Positions 16,801 through 25,288 of a stretch of DNA of 64,000 nucleotides are shown here, piece by piece. A program made the translations under genes and the position numbers. Position 1 is the stretch's first letter, and each line of letters begins with the position of its first letter. The DNA lies in assembly GCF_007595705.1 (NCBI RefSeq), contig NZ_NISY01000009.1, positions 124,001 through 188,000 of the forward strand. The letters are read 5' to 3'. Under the pieces are notes generated by a model. The model had not been told where the DNA came from and did not search any database. It saw nothing but the letters and a program-made list of their open reading frames with translations. Source of the DNA: Streptomyces sp. SAJ15. GTDB taxonomy: Bacteria; Actinomycetota; Actinomycetes; Streptomycetales; Streptomycetaceae.

Positions 16801-17922
16801 TCAGGGGAAATAGGACTCCAGCGTGCCGCGGCGACGGATGTCGAGCGTCGCGCAGTGGAACGAGCCGCCGAACGGCGCGTAGTGCATCAGGTCGCACGGG
16901 ATCGGCTCGAATCCCCATCTCTCGAGGGCGCGCAGCATGTCGGTGTGGTGCCGCTCCACGATCACCCGTTTGTCGTCGACCATGAGAACGTTCATGTTGA
17001 GCCATTTGCCGCACATCGAGGTGAGCCTCAGCAGGCGCTCGTCGATCGGGTTGGGCTCGGGAGCGACCAGGATGTCCCAGGACTTCAGGATGTCGGGCAG
17101 GCGGTCGACGTCGATGTACTCGGGGTTGACCAGCGCCTTTCCGGGCGAGAGCGGGATGAACGTCGTGTCGATGTGCATCGGCGCGCGGCAGCGGCTCTCG
17201 ATCTCGTGAATGCGATATCCCGATCCGAGATGGCGGCGCAGCCAGGAGATGCCCATCTCGTTGGTGACGTTGCTGCGCGTCACGAACAGGTCCCGCCCGG
17301 CGCGCACGAAATCCGCGGCGTCGAAAACCGGCTCGAACTCGGTGAGGATATAGCGCATGGGCTCGCCGTCCGCGGGGACGGTGAAATCCGCCTTGAAGAG
17401 TGCGTCGGTGAGCTGCGGTCTGGGAGCCGCCGTCCAGCGCGCTCCGCGCCGGAAGTAGTCCTTGAGGAGCGTGCGATACGAGTGGGTCTCGAAATAGCGG
17501 CACGGCCATGCCATCGGGGTCTCGATGATCTCGTCGCCGATCACGAGCATGCTGTCCCGCGGACAGGTGTTGCAGAAACCGTGCGACGACCAGTCGGGGG
17601 TGCCGAAGCGCTGCCCGTGGTCGACCGCGTCCGGGCGCCTGACCGTGATGCCGAGGGACCGCAGGAGGGCGATGAACTGATCGAGTTCGCGCTGCGCCTC
17701 CTCCACCATTCTGCGCGGATACCGGCAACTGGCGGCGAGGCCCTGCAACCTCGCCGCCCAGGGTGGGAGGTTGCAGGCCACGACCGGATGCTTGGAGGGG
17801 ATCGTCGCGCCGTCGAGGCGCCCGACGACGACCTCCTCCAGCGGATCCCACTCGTTGTGCGAGCTGACCGGCGAAGCGAGAGGTTCCGCGGCCTTGTCCG
17901 TCGCGGCCGATGGCGCCGCCAT
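16801..17922 (-). CDS. Glycine/inosamine amidinotransferase
   Basis: This 373-residue protein aligns end to end by eye with mitochondrial L-arginine:glycine amidinotransferase and the StrB/CyrA group. Shared blocks are VSSHNEWDPLEEVVVGR, FDAADFVRAGRD, PMHIDTTF, KWLNMNVLM and GGSFHCATLDIRRRGTLESY. The catalytic Asp/His/Cys triad appears as D201, H250 and C357, with the same Asp-His spacing as the human enzyme. It should move the amidino group from arginine to an acceptor amine, releasing ornithine. No biosynthetic partner genes flank it, so the acceptor (glycine or another amine) is unknown. The ATG at 17922 has GGGGAA eight bases upstream. Confidence 0.9.
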   Translation of the reverse strand: MAAPSAATDKAAEPLASPVSSHNEWDPLEEVVVGRLDGATIPSKHPVVACNLPPWAARLQGLAASCRYPRRMVEEAQRELDQFIALLRSLGITVRRPDAVDHGQRFGTPDWSSHGFCNTCPRDSMLVIGDEIIETPMAWPCRYFETHSYRTLLKDYFRRGARWTAAPRPQLTDALFKADFTVPADGEPMRYILTEFEPVFDAADFVRAGRDLFVTRSNVTNEMGISWLRRHLGSGYRIHEIESRCRAPMHIDTTFIPLSPGKALVNPEYIDVDRLPDILKSWDILVAPEPNPIDERLLRLTSMCGKWLNMNVLMVDDKRVIVERHHTDMLRALERWGFEPIPCDLMHYAPFGGSFHCATLDIRRRGTLESYFP

Positions 17923-18034
17923 CACGCGTATTCCCCGGCACCGGCACACGTCTGGGCATCGTCCTCGACCGCCGGCGTCAGAATGCCGGCCATTCGCACC
18001 ACCGCCATACTCAACCGCTTTCGATCGCGGAATT

Positions 18035-18047
18035 CAGTGATTCACTG
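18035..18047. promoter_or_regulatory. Dyad CAGTGA-T-TCACTG upstream of the amidinotransferase gene
   Basis: A perfect 6-bp inverted repeat around a single base lies 113 bases upstream of the amidinotransferase start, in a 242-base gap (17923-18164) that is locally less GC-rich. No -35/-10 pair could be fixed. It is a candidate operator only. Confidence 0.35.
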
Positions 18048-18164
18048 TACCCAGTTCCTTTACTCAAGGCGGTGTGGCAGGGCTGTGCGTCTGTGCGCGT
18101 CGACGACGGAACCGCCCGCCGCCCCCGGCCTCTGGCCACCGGGCGCGCTCCCATGTTCACCGAG

Positions 18165-18668
18165 CTACGGCTGGACCACCGCGGCCGGGTCTATCCACCC
18201 CGTGAGCACGTCTCCCTCATGGACGAGATCCACACCCATGCGGGTCATCAGACGTCTGACAGCCGTGTTCTCGGGTGCCGTGCTCACGCACACCGTATCG
18301 ATCCCCTCGGCGCGAGCCCGGTCCAGAAGGTGCTTGAGGACAGCGCCGCCCACGCCGGCGCCACGATGGGAACGGCCGATCCACACCCCGGCCTCCACCG
18401 CCCCGGCCGGCTCCTCCATCGGGCACAGCCGCGCGGCTCCGACCACCCGCTCGCCCACGACGACGGCGAAGGTGGTCTCCACAGGCTCGACAGCCAGCGC
18501 TCTCGACTCGTGAAACCGCAGAAACGCGGCCTGACGCTCAAGCGTCCAACCATCCGGCCCGCCGACCGGCGGCATCACCTCGCGGGGCTCGGCGTCCGCC
18601 ACGGCGACGCGCCGCAAATCCTTGAGAAGAGCCTGGTCAAGGGGGTGGAGCGAGACATCAGACCGCAT
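18165..18668 (-). CDS. GNAT-family N-acetyltransferase
   Basis: The 167-residue protein shows a GNAT fold. A FAVVVGERVVGAARL beta-hairpin is followed by VEAGVWIGRSHRGAGVGGAVLKHLLDRA, with the acetyl-CoA loop at RGAGVG, and a C-terminal NTAVRRLMTRMGVDLVHEG segment. The substrate is not evident. The start at 18668 was chosen to fit the fold; upstream in-frame codons would run toward the 3' end of the preceding D,D-carboxypeptidase-like gene. It follows that gene by 73 bases on the same strand and could share its transcript. Confidence 0.78.
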   Translation of the reverse strand: MRSDVSLHPLDQALLKDLRRVAVADAEPREVMPPVGGPDGWTLERQAAFLRFHESRALAVEPVETTFAVVVGERVVGAARLCPMEEPAGAVEAGVWIGRSHRGAGVGGAVLKHLLDRARAEGIDTVCVSTAPENTAVRRLMTRMGVDLVHEGDVLTGWIDPAAVVQP

Positions 18669-18741
18669 GGCTCCATCGTGCCACGTCGCCTGGCCGCGGC
18701 CCATCGGATTCCGCCTCGCTCCCCCGCTGCCCTCGTCGGGG

Positions 18742-19974
18742 TCACGTCCCGCAGAACTCGGCCTCGACGATGCGGTCGAAGGTGCCACTCCAGTCGCTGT
18801 TGAAGTTGATCGACAGCGCGTGCTCGCCGTTCGCGGTCGTCAGGGTCTGCGAGGAGGAGCCGTGGATTCCGCCGCTGTGGCCCCACAGGTCGCCGCAGGG
18901 CGTCGTCAGCTTCATCAGGCCGAGGCCGTAGAAGACGTTCGATCCCGCGCCGACGGGCACGGTCGTGGTCATCTCCTTGAGTTGGCGCGGCCTGAGGAGC
19001 TTTCCCGAGAGCAGGGCCTGGTAGAACCGGTTGAGATCCCTGGCGGTGGCGACGATCTCGCCCGCCGCGCCCGCGAGGGAGGGGTTGAGGTCGGTGACGT
19101 CGTACGTCACGCTGCCCGGCTCCGGACGCCCGCCGAGGGTTCCGGTCAGTTTCGAGTACGCGCGGCCGCTGGGCTCGGGTATTCGGGCCTCGGTGCCCGG
19201 CAGCTCGGTGGAGTTCAGACCCAGCGGGCGCAGGATGCGGTGCTCGATCTCATGGGCGTAGGAATGACCGGTGGCCTTGTCGATCACCATTCCGGCGAGG
19301 ATGTAGTTGGTGTCGGAGTAATGCCAGCCGGATCCGGGCGGGAAGTCCGGCCGATGGGTCATCGCGAGCTCGACGATCTGCCGCGGTGTCCAGGTGTCGT
19401 AGCGGTGTCGGAGGAAGTCGGTGCCGAACACGGTGCGTTGGAAACCCGGATCCTCGGTGTAGCTGGATATCCCGCTGGTGTGACCGAGGATCTGACGGAG
19501 CGTGATCCGACGGCCGTCGTGCCCGTTGCCCCGGACCAGGCCGGGCAGCCAGCGGTCGACGGTGTCGTCCAGGCGAAGCCTCCCCTCCGCCTCCAGCTGG
19601 AGCATCACCGTGGCGACGAAGGTCTTGGTGATCGAGCCGACCCGGTACCGCTCTTCGGACCGCCGTGGCGCACCGGTCTCCAGGTCGGCTGTGCCGGCGT
19701 GTCCGCTCCAGGTCTCGCGCCCCTTCCGGGCCACCGCGAGCACCCCGAGCACCCCGTTCCCGACCTCCGCGTCGATGGCCCGCTGGGTGGCCCGGTGCTC
19801 GCCCCGCGTGGCCGTCCTCGGATCGGTCGCGGGGGCGGTGGCGTTGGCTGTCGCGGTCGCGGTGGCAGAGGCGGGCGTCGCGAGGGCCGTCGTCAGCACG
19901 GTGGCCGTCAGCACCGCCACGACGGCCCCGACCGGTCCGACGGCAGCGGCGGCGCGTGGTGGCACACGCGACAT
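18742..19974 (-). CDS. Secreted D-alanyl-D-alanine carboxypeptidase / beta-lactamase-fold serine hydrolase
   Basis: The 410-residue product opens with a basic-hydrophobic signal sequence rich in A/T, with processing near ATPASA. The penicillin-binding fold carries the three class C motifs: the SxxK tetrad SITK in YRVGSITKTFV, the YSDTNY (YxN) motif, and HSGG in LWGHSGGIHG. This places it with Streptomyces R61-type D,D-carboxypeptidases and related esterases, acting outside the membrane on peptidoglycan stem peptides or beta-lactam-like substrates. The ATG at 19974 is supported by GAGGA six bases upstream; longer starts would precede the signal peptide by 41 residues. Confidence 0.88.
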   Translation of the reverse strand: MSRVPPRAAAAVGPVGAVVAVLTATVLTTALATPASATATATANATAPATDPRTATRGEHRATQRAIDAEVGNGVLGVLAVARKGRETWSGHAGTADLETGAPRRSEERYRVGSITKTFVATVMLQLEAEGRLRLDDTVDRWLPGLVRGNGHDGRRITLRQILGHTSGISSYTEDPGFQRTVFGTDFLRHRYDTWTPRQIVELAMTHRPDFPPGSGWHYSDTNYILAGMVIDKATGHSYAHEIEHRILRPLGLNSTELPGTEARIPEPSGRAYSKLTGTLGGRPEPGSVTYDVTDLNPSLAGAAGEIVATARDLNRFYQALLSGKLLRPRQLKEMTTTVPVGAGSNVFYGLGLMKLTTPCGDLWGHSGGIHGSSSQTLTTANGEHALSINFNSDWSGTFDRIVEAEFCGT

Positions 19975-20126
19975 CTCCGTCCTCGGCCTGTCGAGCCGCT
20001 CGTTCGCCCCGCGAGCGCCGGTGACGGATCTCGGGGTACGCCGGGGGCCGTGCTGCCTCCGTAACCAGCGGAACCTGCGGCTTTCGTACTCGTACAAGAC
20101 CTAATCTCCTGCGGGTGGGGTTGATG

Positions 20127-20225
20127 GGAGGCCACCGGCTCGCGACGGGCTGGTGGAAGGGGAGGCCACCGGCTCGCGACGGGCTGGTGGAAGGGGAGGC
20201 CACCGGCTCAGGGCTGGTGGAGGGG
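20127..20225. repeat. 34-bp tandem repeat, two full copies plus one shortened, each hairpin-forming
   Basis: Units start at 20127, 20161 and 20195. The first two are identical over 34 bases; the third lacks about seven internal bases. Each contains CCACCGGC and GCTGGTGG arms that can fold into a hairpin. The array lies in a gene-poor stretch (19975-20456) downstream of the carboxylate-amine ligase gene. That stretch also has a near-direct repeat around 20276-20315 (TGTTACCCCCCTG, TGTTAACCCCCCTG). Tandem terminators or a neutral slippage array are both possible. Confidence 0.65.
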
Positions 20226-20456
20226 CGACCGGGCTGTGGGACCAGCATCGCTGAGCGGCCGATGCGAGGGAATGCTGTTACCCCCCTGCCGCATGGTGGT
20301 GTTAACCCCCCTGTGCCACCGCCACCGCGACCGCCCCGTATCGCCCGCCCCCGCCCTTCGGGCCGCCCCCGCCCTTCGGAGCTCGCCGCTGAGGCCGCCG
20401 GTCCCTCCCCTGGTTTCGGTCCGGCTGGTCAGTGGTCCGTCCCGTGCCTGCGCGCG

Positions 20457-21533
20457 TCAGGCCGCCGTCCGCTCCACCGCGTCCGCCACGACGGCCCGGG
20501 GGTCACCCGTGCGACCGAAGGTGTCGCGCTGCCGCTGGGCCCCGTTGCCCCGGGACAGCACCTCTCCGAGGCGGTCCCGGACGAGTTCCAGATCGCCGAT
20601 GTCCTGGAGCGCGTCCACCGTATGGTCCAGCAGCGCCTGGAGCACGGTTCCGGCCGGGCCGGGCCTCCCGGTCCGTGGATCCACCAGGTCACCGCTGAGC
20701 CCCGAGCGCCCGGCGCGCCACGAGGCCAGCCGAAGTTCCCCGACACCGACCTCCTGCGCGGGCTCCCCGGCCAGTCGGCCGCGGGCGGCCGTCTCCACCA
20801 GGCCGCGCACCAGCGCCGCGACGAGCACGGTGTCGTCCACCTCCATGCACACGTCGGACACCCGCACCTCGACGGTCGGGTACCGGTGGGAGAGGCGCGC
20901 GTCGAAGTAGAGCATTCCCTTGTCCAACAGCGTGCCGGTGGCGAGCATCGCCTCCACCCGCCGGTGATACCGCTCGGCGGACCCGAATGCCTCCGTCGGG
21001 CCGGCCGACGGCCAGCGGCTCCACACCTGGCTGCGATAGCTGCTGTATCCGCTGTCCATACCCTGCCAGAACGGGGAGTTGGCGCTCAGGGCGAGCAGCG
21101 GCGGCAGCCAGGGGCGGATCCGGTCGATGACCGCGACACCCTCCTCGTCCGACTCGACACTCACATGGATGTGACAGCCGCAGGTCAGCTGCTCCTGCGT
21201 GGTCAGGCCGAACTCCCTCGCCAGCCACTGGTAGCGTTCGCCATCCCCGACGGTGGGGGCCACCTCCAACGGCGAGGTGGCCAGGGCCGCCACCTGCGCC
21301 CCGACCGCCCGGGCCCGTTCGGCGGCCGCCTGCCGCCGGCGCCGCACGTCCGCCGCCAGGACCGCCATGGCCCGGTGCGGTTCGGTCGCGAACTCCAACT
21401 GCTCGCGCTGCAGCTCCGCCGCGAAGGCTCCGTCCCGGCCGGTGGCCTCCAGAATGGCGCCGGACACGGCCTGCGGTTCCCCGGTCTCCGGGTGGACCAG
21501 CAGCAGCTCTTCCTCCACGCCCACGCTTCGCAT
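20457..21533 (-). CDS. YbdK-type carboxylate-amine ligase (glutamate-cysteine ligase 2 family)
   Basis: This 358-residue protein matches the GCS2 family. Its N terminus is MRSVGVEEELLLVHPETGE, followed by EQLEFATEP, the CGCHIHVSVES metal/ATP segment, NSPFWQGMDSGYSSYRSQVW, and RYPTVEVRVSDVCMEVDD. Members ligate glutamate to cysteine or another amine using ATP. In mycothiol-using actinobacteria the physiological product is often unclear, so the substrate is left open. ATG 21533 was chosen as the conserved start; TTG 21545 is in frame. It is divergent from the next gene with about 200 bases between. Confidence 0.85.
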   Translation of the reverse strand: MRSVGVEEELLLVHPETGEPQAVSGAILEATGRDGAFAAELQREQLEFATEPHRAMAVLAADVRRRRQAAAERARAVGAQVAALATSPLEVAPTVGDGERYQWLAREFGLTTQEQLTCGCHIHVSVESDEEGVAVIDRIRPWLPPLLALSANSPFWQGMDSGYSSYRSQVWSRWPSAGPTEAFGSAERYHRRVEAMLATGTLLDKGMLYFDARLSHRYPTVEVRVSDVCMEVDDTVLVAALVRGLVETAARGRLAGEPAQEVGVGELRLASWRAGRSGLSGDLVDPRTGRPGPAGTVLQALLDHTVDALQDIGDLELVRDRLGEVLSRGNGAQRQRDTFGRTGDPRAVVADAVERTAA

Positions 21534-21734
21534 CGGACCCAACACCTCTCTGTCCGGAGACTACGAGATCTCGGTTGCCCGACACGCCACGACTCACGCA
21601 GCTTTCGCCCACGCGGAGCACCGGTACCGGACCGGTGCCGGACCGGTGCCGACGGGTGCCGCTGTCGGTGCCGGGTCGTACAGTCGGCCGACCGCGTACC
21701 GGCGGACAATCCACGAAACGGGACGGCACTGAGC

Positions 21735-22376
21735 ATGACAACCCCTACCGTCGACCATGGCGCCGCCCTCACCGAGCGCGTCATCGCCTCCGTCGAGGCG
21801 GAACCGCACCGACTGATCCTCGACTACGCCCCGTGGGCTGGGCCGTGGCTGGACGGGCCGCCGGAGCCGGTGCCCGCCGATGTGCTGGCCACCGCCACGT
21901 TCCCCAGCGGGCGCCCGTTGCCGCCCAGCCTCCGTCGCTGGCTGGCGTTCGACGGCGGGTTCTTCCGTCGGTTCGGCTGGTTCGGTCCCGACCACCGCTT
22001 CACACCGCGCCCGCTCGGACGGCTCGCGCGCGACACCCTCGGCGACGAGTGGGGAGGGGTTTATGACGCACTGTCGACTCGCTTCGACGAGTGCTTCCTC
22101 CTGCCGGGCGGGTCCGACTCCCGTCGGGTCCTGGCCACCGGCGAGCCCGACGATCACGGGGAGTACCCGGTCTTCGCCCTCGACGTCGACGACATCCCCT
22201 GCATCGAGCTGATGTATCCGGGACTGGACGTCTACCTGGCGGACACGGCCGGCGTGATCACATGTCAGGGCCGCGGCTACTCCGCCCTGGCCGAGGACCG
22301 GACCTACGGCCGGCGGATGCGCACGCACGCGCGGAACGTCTTCGGCGGGGAGCTGCACGAGGACTGCCTGCCGTGA
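21735..22376 (+). CDS. SMI1/KNR4 (SUKH)-like hypothetical protein
   Basis: The 213-residue product has no signal peptide or membrane segment. The region LPPSLRRWLAFDGGFFRRFGWF, followed by an acidic FALDVDDIPCIELMYPGLDVYLADTAG strand pair, is reminiscent of SUKH-fold proteins. Those often serve as immunity proteins for polymorphic toxins. No toxin gene lies beside it. The ATG at 21735 has only a weak ribosome site. The assignment is by pattern alone and could be wrong. Confidence 0.5.
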   Translation: MTTPTVDHGAALTERVIASVEAEPHRLILDYAPWAGPWLDGPPEPVPADVLATATFPSGRPLPPSLRRWLAFDGGFFRRFGWFGPDHRFTPRPLGRLARDTLGDEWGGVYDALSTRFDECFLLPGGSDSRRVLATGEPDDHGEYPVFALDVDDIPCIELMYPGLDVYLADTAGVITCQGRGYSALAEDRTYGRRMRTHARNVFGGELHEDCLP

Positions 22377-22653
22377 CGGTCATGACCGGCGTGACGAGCG
22401 TGCGGGAATCCGTTGTTCGTCACCCGGGTCGTGAGAGGGGCGACACAGGGTGCTGACCCAGCCTCACACCAGGGGCCGTGGCTCGTGCCCGCCGTCCCGA
22501 CTCCCCCGGCGGGGTGGGGACCAGCCGGGGTGTGCGGTTGTGCGCGACGCGGCTACGGAGTGCGGAGAGCGTGGGGTTCGACTCTCCGGCGAACAGCGTC
22601 AAGCGGTCTGCACATGCACGCGAGTGGGGGGACTCCGGGGAGGGTGGCGGGGA

Positions 22654-22821
22654 CTATCGCATGGGTGCGCCATGCGGTGGTACGCCCCGTCCGGCCGGAG
22701 CCGAGAGGACGATCACCCTGGCCAGGTCCCGGTGTATCCGCTCGGCTTCATTGCGCACCTCGGCTGGGACGTCGCCTCGTTCGGCGACGAGCCGAACGTA
22801 GATCGGGGTTTCCTGGAACAC
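22654..22821 (-). CDS. Small unknown protein, possible ATA start
   Basis: From GTG 22821 this is 55 residues: an acidic/basic helix-forming stretch with QETPIYVRLVAERGDVPAEV and RNEAERIHRDLARVIV, then a low-complexity tail. The composition is protein-like and unlike the shadow frames around it. Three codons upstream lies an in-frame ATA (22828-22830) correctly spaced from AAGG. Starting there would give I-P-T before the VFQETP segment, so an original ATG may have mutated. I do not recognise a family. The 689-base gap 22377-23065 holds no other convincing gene except the short frame below. Confidence 0.35.
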   Translation of the reverse strand: MFQETPIYVRLVAERGDVPAEVRNEAERIHRDLARVIVLSAPAGRGVPPHGAPMR

Positions 22822-22875
22822 GGTGGGTATCTCTGCCTTCTGTCACGGGTGGGTCTTCAGCGGTCGGCGTGGATG

Positions 22876-22980
22876 CTACAGGTGTGGATCGAATACGGAC
22901 TCGTCGATCAGATCGGTGAGACGTCGAGCAGGCTCGTGGAACGCCGATGCGCTCATGCGGTCGCGGCCCGAACTGCCCAT
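22876..22980 (-). CDS. Very short unknown ORF upstream of the preceding one
   Basis: Thirty-four residues from ATG 22980, including SASAFHEPARRLTDLIDESV, end 45 bases before the possible start of the 55-residue frame on the same strand. The helical, balanced composition suggests a real or decayed peptide gene, but nothing is recognised. Confidence 0.2.
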   Translation of the reverse strand: MGSSGRDRMSASAFHEPARRLTDLIDESVFDPHL

Positions 22981-23065
22981 GCGGGGCAGCCTAAAGCGAG
23001 GCACTGACAGGGGACCGCTCCCGCCGGCACCGGATCGCTGCGACGAGTGGTCGGCCACCAAGCGC

Positions 23066-23725
23066 TCATGTCCGAGGACCTGGACGAGTCCCGATCTCAC
23101 TGCCGGAGGCGTCTGCTGCGCCGGGAGATCCGGGGCTGGTGAGGGCGAGTGTCGCGTCGAGAAGTGCGGAGGTCAGGGCGGGGAGTTGGGCGGGGGATTC
23201 GGACAGCAGGAACAGCCAGGCGAAGACAGGGCCGACAAGGAGGGCGTTGAGGGCGGCCGGGTCGGGGCGGGTGGCGAGTTCGCCGCGTGCGATCGCGCGG
23301 TCAAGGATCTCCGTGAGGGTCTGGCGCTGGGCTCCCAGGTACTTCTCGTCGAACCGGTCACGCAGTGCGGGGTCAGCGTGGACATCGGCCAGCAGGCCGG
23401 GGACCGTTCCCTGGGGCGGCGCGGCCATGGTGTCCGCGATCTCGGCGAGCACGGCGGCCAGGTCTGCGCGGAGCGATCCACGGTCGGGTGCCACGGCCAG
23501 GAACTGATCCGGCACCAGGACATCGAAGATCATCTCTTGTTTGGTGGCGTGGCGCCGGTAGATCGCCGCCTTGCCCACGCCGGCTCGCGCGGCCACCTCG
23601 GCCATCGTGAGCCGCGCGTATCCCACCTCGGTCAGCAGCTCTCGAACGGCGCAGGCGATGGCGTCGTCGACGCGGCTGTCTCGGGGGCGGCCCCCCTGGT
23701 TGCGAGCTTGCTTGGGAGCGGACAT
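23066..23725 (-). CDS. TetR/AcrR-family transcriptional regulator
   Basis: The 219-residue product has an N-terminal TetR DNA-binding domain (about 15-65): GRPRDSRVDDAIACAVRELL, GYARLTMAEVAARAGVGKAAIYRRHATKQEM. The C-terminal ligand-binding helices include DPAALNALLVGPVFAWLFLL. Start ATG 23725 leaves a short basic arm ahead of the helix-turn-helix; an in-frame upstream ATG would add about 19 residues. It is divergent from a DUF2867 gene across a gap with three direct repeats. It should repress itself and that gene until a ligand binds. Confidence 0.88.
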   Translation of the reverse strand: MSAPKQARNQGGRPRDSRVDDAIACAVRELLTEVGYARLTMAEVAARAGVGKAAIYRRHATKQEMIFDVLVPDQFLAVAPDRGSLRADLAAVLAEIADTMAAPPQGTVPGLLADVHADPALRDRFDEKYLGAQRQTLTEILDRAIARGELATRPDPAALNALLVGPVFAWLFLLSESPAQLPALTSALLDATLALTSPGSPGAADASGSEIGTRPGPRT

Positions 23726-23740
23726 GGGTGCATCATACGG

Positions 23741-23785
23741 AACCAGCAGTATCGAAACCAACAGTTCCATAACTAGCGGTTCCCT
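23741..23785. promoter_or_regulatory. Three 15-bp direct repeats in the TetR/DUF2867 divergent promoter region
   Basis: AACCAGCAGTATCGA (23741), AACCAACAGTTCCAT (23756) and AACTAGCGGTTCCCT (23771) repeat exactly every 15 bases. They lie 16-60 bases upstream of the TetR start. GGAAC/GTTCC half-sites also face each other within the block. This is the likely operator of the adjacent TetR protein. Confidence 0.5.
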
Positions 23786-23933
23786 GTTCTCCGGTGCGGC
23801 CGCAACCTGGCGGGCCGTCCGCGTTGCTCCACCGTGACCATCGACGCGCGGATGGCCGGGCGACGATCGTCGCCGGGTTCCGACCCCGCCCCGGCCCGAC
23901 CGACAGGGAACACCGGCTCGGAAGGAATGACCG

Positions 23934-24569
23934 ATGCGCATCCCGAAAGCCGCCCACACCGCACAGCCGTGGCGGATCCACGAGTTCACCCACGACTTCC
24001 GGATCGAGGACGTGTGGTCCTTCCGCGCCCCCGACGCCGGGCCCGACGACTTCCCTGTGATGGTCGAAGCGCTGAAGACGGCTTACGACACCCGGAAGGA
24101 CCCCGCCGCGGTCCGGTTCCTGTTCGCGGTGCGCTGGAAGCTCGGTGCCCTGCTCGGCTGGGACACCCCCCAGGCGGGCCTGGGTGGGCGGGTCGCCTCG
24201 CTGCGCGACCGCCTCCCGCTCGACCTCGCCCAGACCGCGAACGACGCCGTCTCCTGCACCGACCCGTTCTCCGAGGTGTACCAGCTCGACAACGAAGCGG
24301 CCCGCGAACTGGGCAACAAGACCGTCCACGACATCATGCACCTGGGCTGGGTGCGGACCGACGACGGCGGATACGAACTGCGCATGGCGGCGCTGGTCAA
24401 ACCCAACGGACTGTTCGGACGGCTCTACATGGCCGCCATCCTTCCGTTCCGGTACCTCATCGTCTACCCGGCGCTGACCCGCCAGTGGGAACGTGCCTGG
24501 CTCGACTACGGCCGGCCGAACCGGCACGCCCGAGACGCCGCGCGCGGAGAGACCGCAGGCCCGGACTGA
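23934..24569 (+). CDS. DUF2867 domain protein
   Basis: This 211-residue cytoplasmic protein has the DUF2867 features: an N-terminal HEFTHDFRIEDVWSFR segment, LGALLGW, and late in the chain NKTVHDIMHLGWV and ALVKPNGLFGRLYMAAILPFRYLIVYPAL. The last segment is hydrophobic and may contact membrane or lipid. Function is not known for the family. AGGAATG precedes the ATG. Divergent pairing with a TetR gene suggests inducible expression. Confidence 0.75.
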   Translation: MRIPKAAHTAQPWRIHEFTHDFRIEDVWSFRAPDAGPDDFPVMVEALKTAYDTRKDPAAVRFLFAVRWKLGALLGWDTPQAGLGGRVASLRDRLPLDLAQTANDAVSCTDPFSEVYQLDNEAARELGNKTVHDIMHLGWVRTDDGGYELRMAALVKPNGLFGRLYMAAILPFRYLIVYPALTRQWERAWLDYGRPNRHARDAARGETAGPD

Positions 24570-24612
24570 CCGGAACCACGGCCGCACGACGACCGTGTGA
24601 CGCCGCGCCACT

Positions 24613-25080
24613 TCAGCGCAGCAGGGGCGAGGCGCGGGACACGAACGCCTCGATGGCCTCCCTCGCCCGGGTGTCCCGCGTGTCCCGGTCCGTCTGATCC
24701 TGTGCGTTCGACACCTCCATGGTGCGCGCGTAGGCCCGTTCAGCCGCGAGGACCACGTCCTGGTCGTCGGTGAGCAGCCTGACCCGGTACAGCGCCTGTC
24801 GTGTCAGGGTGCGAAGACGGTGTGCCTCGTCGCGCGCCCTGAGGAACGTCTCCCCGCCGGGGTCCTCGACCTTGCGGTACCACCGCTCGGCCTGACCGCG
24901 CCGGTACTCCTCCACTGCCGCCGCGAACGCGCTGTACGTGGCGATGCGTTCCTGCCGAAGCGCCTCAGAGCGTGCGAACAGCTCGCCGCGTCGGGACGCG
25001 CGGCCCTGGAAGGCGTGCGTGATCACCGAACCCGCCAACGTACCTATCACCGCGACGACACTCGTCCAGATGGTTTCCAC
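24613..25080 (-). CDS. Small membrane-anchored protein of unknown function
   Basis: From GTG 25080 the product has 155 residues: a single N-terminal membrane helix (TIWTSVVAVIGTLAGSVITH) followed by a charged helical domain rich in R/E/A (RRGELFARSEALRQERIATY). The pattern is of a one-pass protein with a cytoplasmic coiled region. A GTG at 25137 would add 19 residues without visible features. I do not recognise a family. Confidence 0.6.
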   Translation of the reverse strand: METIWTSVVAVIGTLAGSVITHAFQGRASRRGELFARSEALRQERIATYSAFAAAVEEYRRGQAERWYRKVEDPGGETFLRARDEAHRLRTLTRQALYRVRLLTDDQDVVLAAERAYARTMEVSNAQDQTDRDTRDTRAREAIEAFVSRASPLLR

Positions 25081-25288
25081 GGCATCAGCCGACCACACGC
25101 CGGGTCGGGCGCGAGGGGCGGCCCCGAGATGAGCCACCCCCGCGTGGCGCGCGCGGCATCGGGCGATCGCTCCTCGGCGCGTGGCCGGTGGGTGTGCGGG
25201 CCGCCGTCCAGCCGGGGCGGTCGTCGCCGTGTGGAGGCGGTGCGGGGTCGCTCGCGCTCATCTGACGGGTGGCCCGAATAATCGGTGC

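Noticed and set aside
14042..17959. A long open frame antisense to the STAND gene and part of the amidinotransferase gene
   Set aside because: High GC produces long antisense frames. The sense frames have clear domain motifs; the antisense one has none and no ribosome site.
22540..22612. T-arm-like GGTTCGACTC resembling the 3' half of a tRNA
   Set aside because: A five-pair stem with wobble can be drawn, but no matching acceptor or anticodon stem exists. It is more likely a chance hairpin (CGGAGAG/CTCTCCG); an attachment-site remnant cannot be shown.
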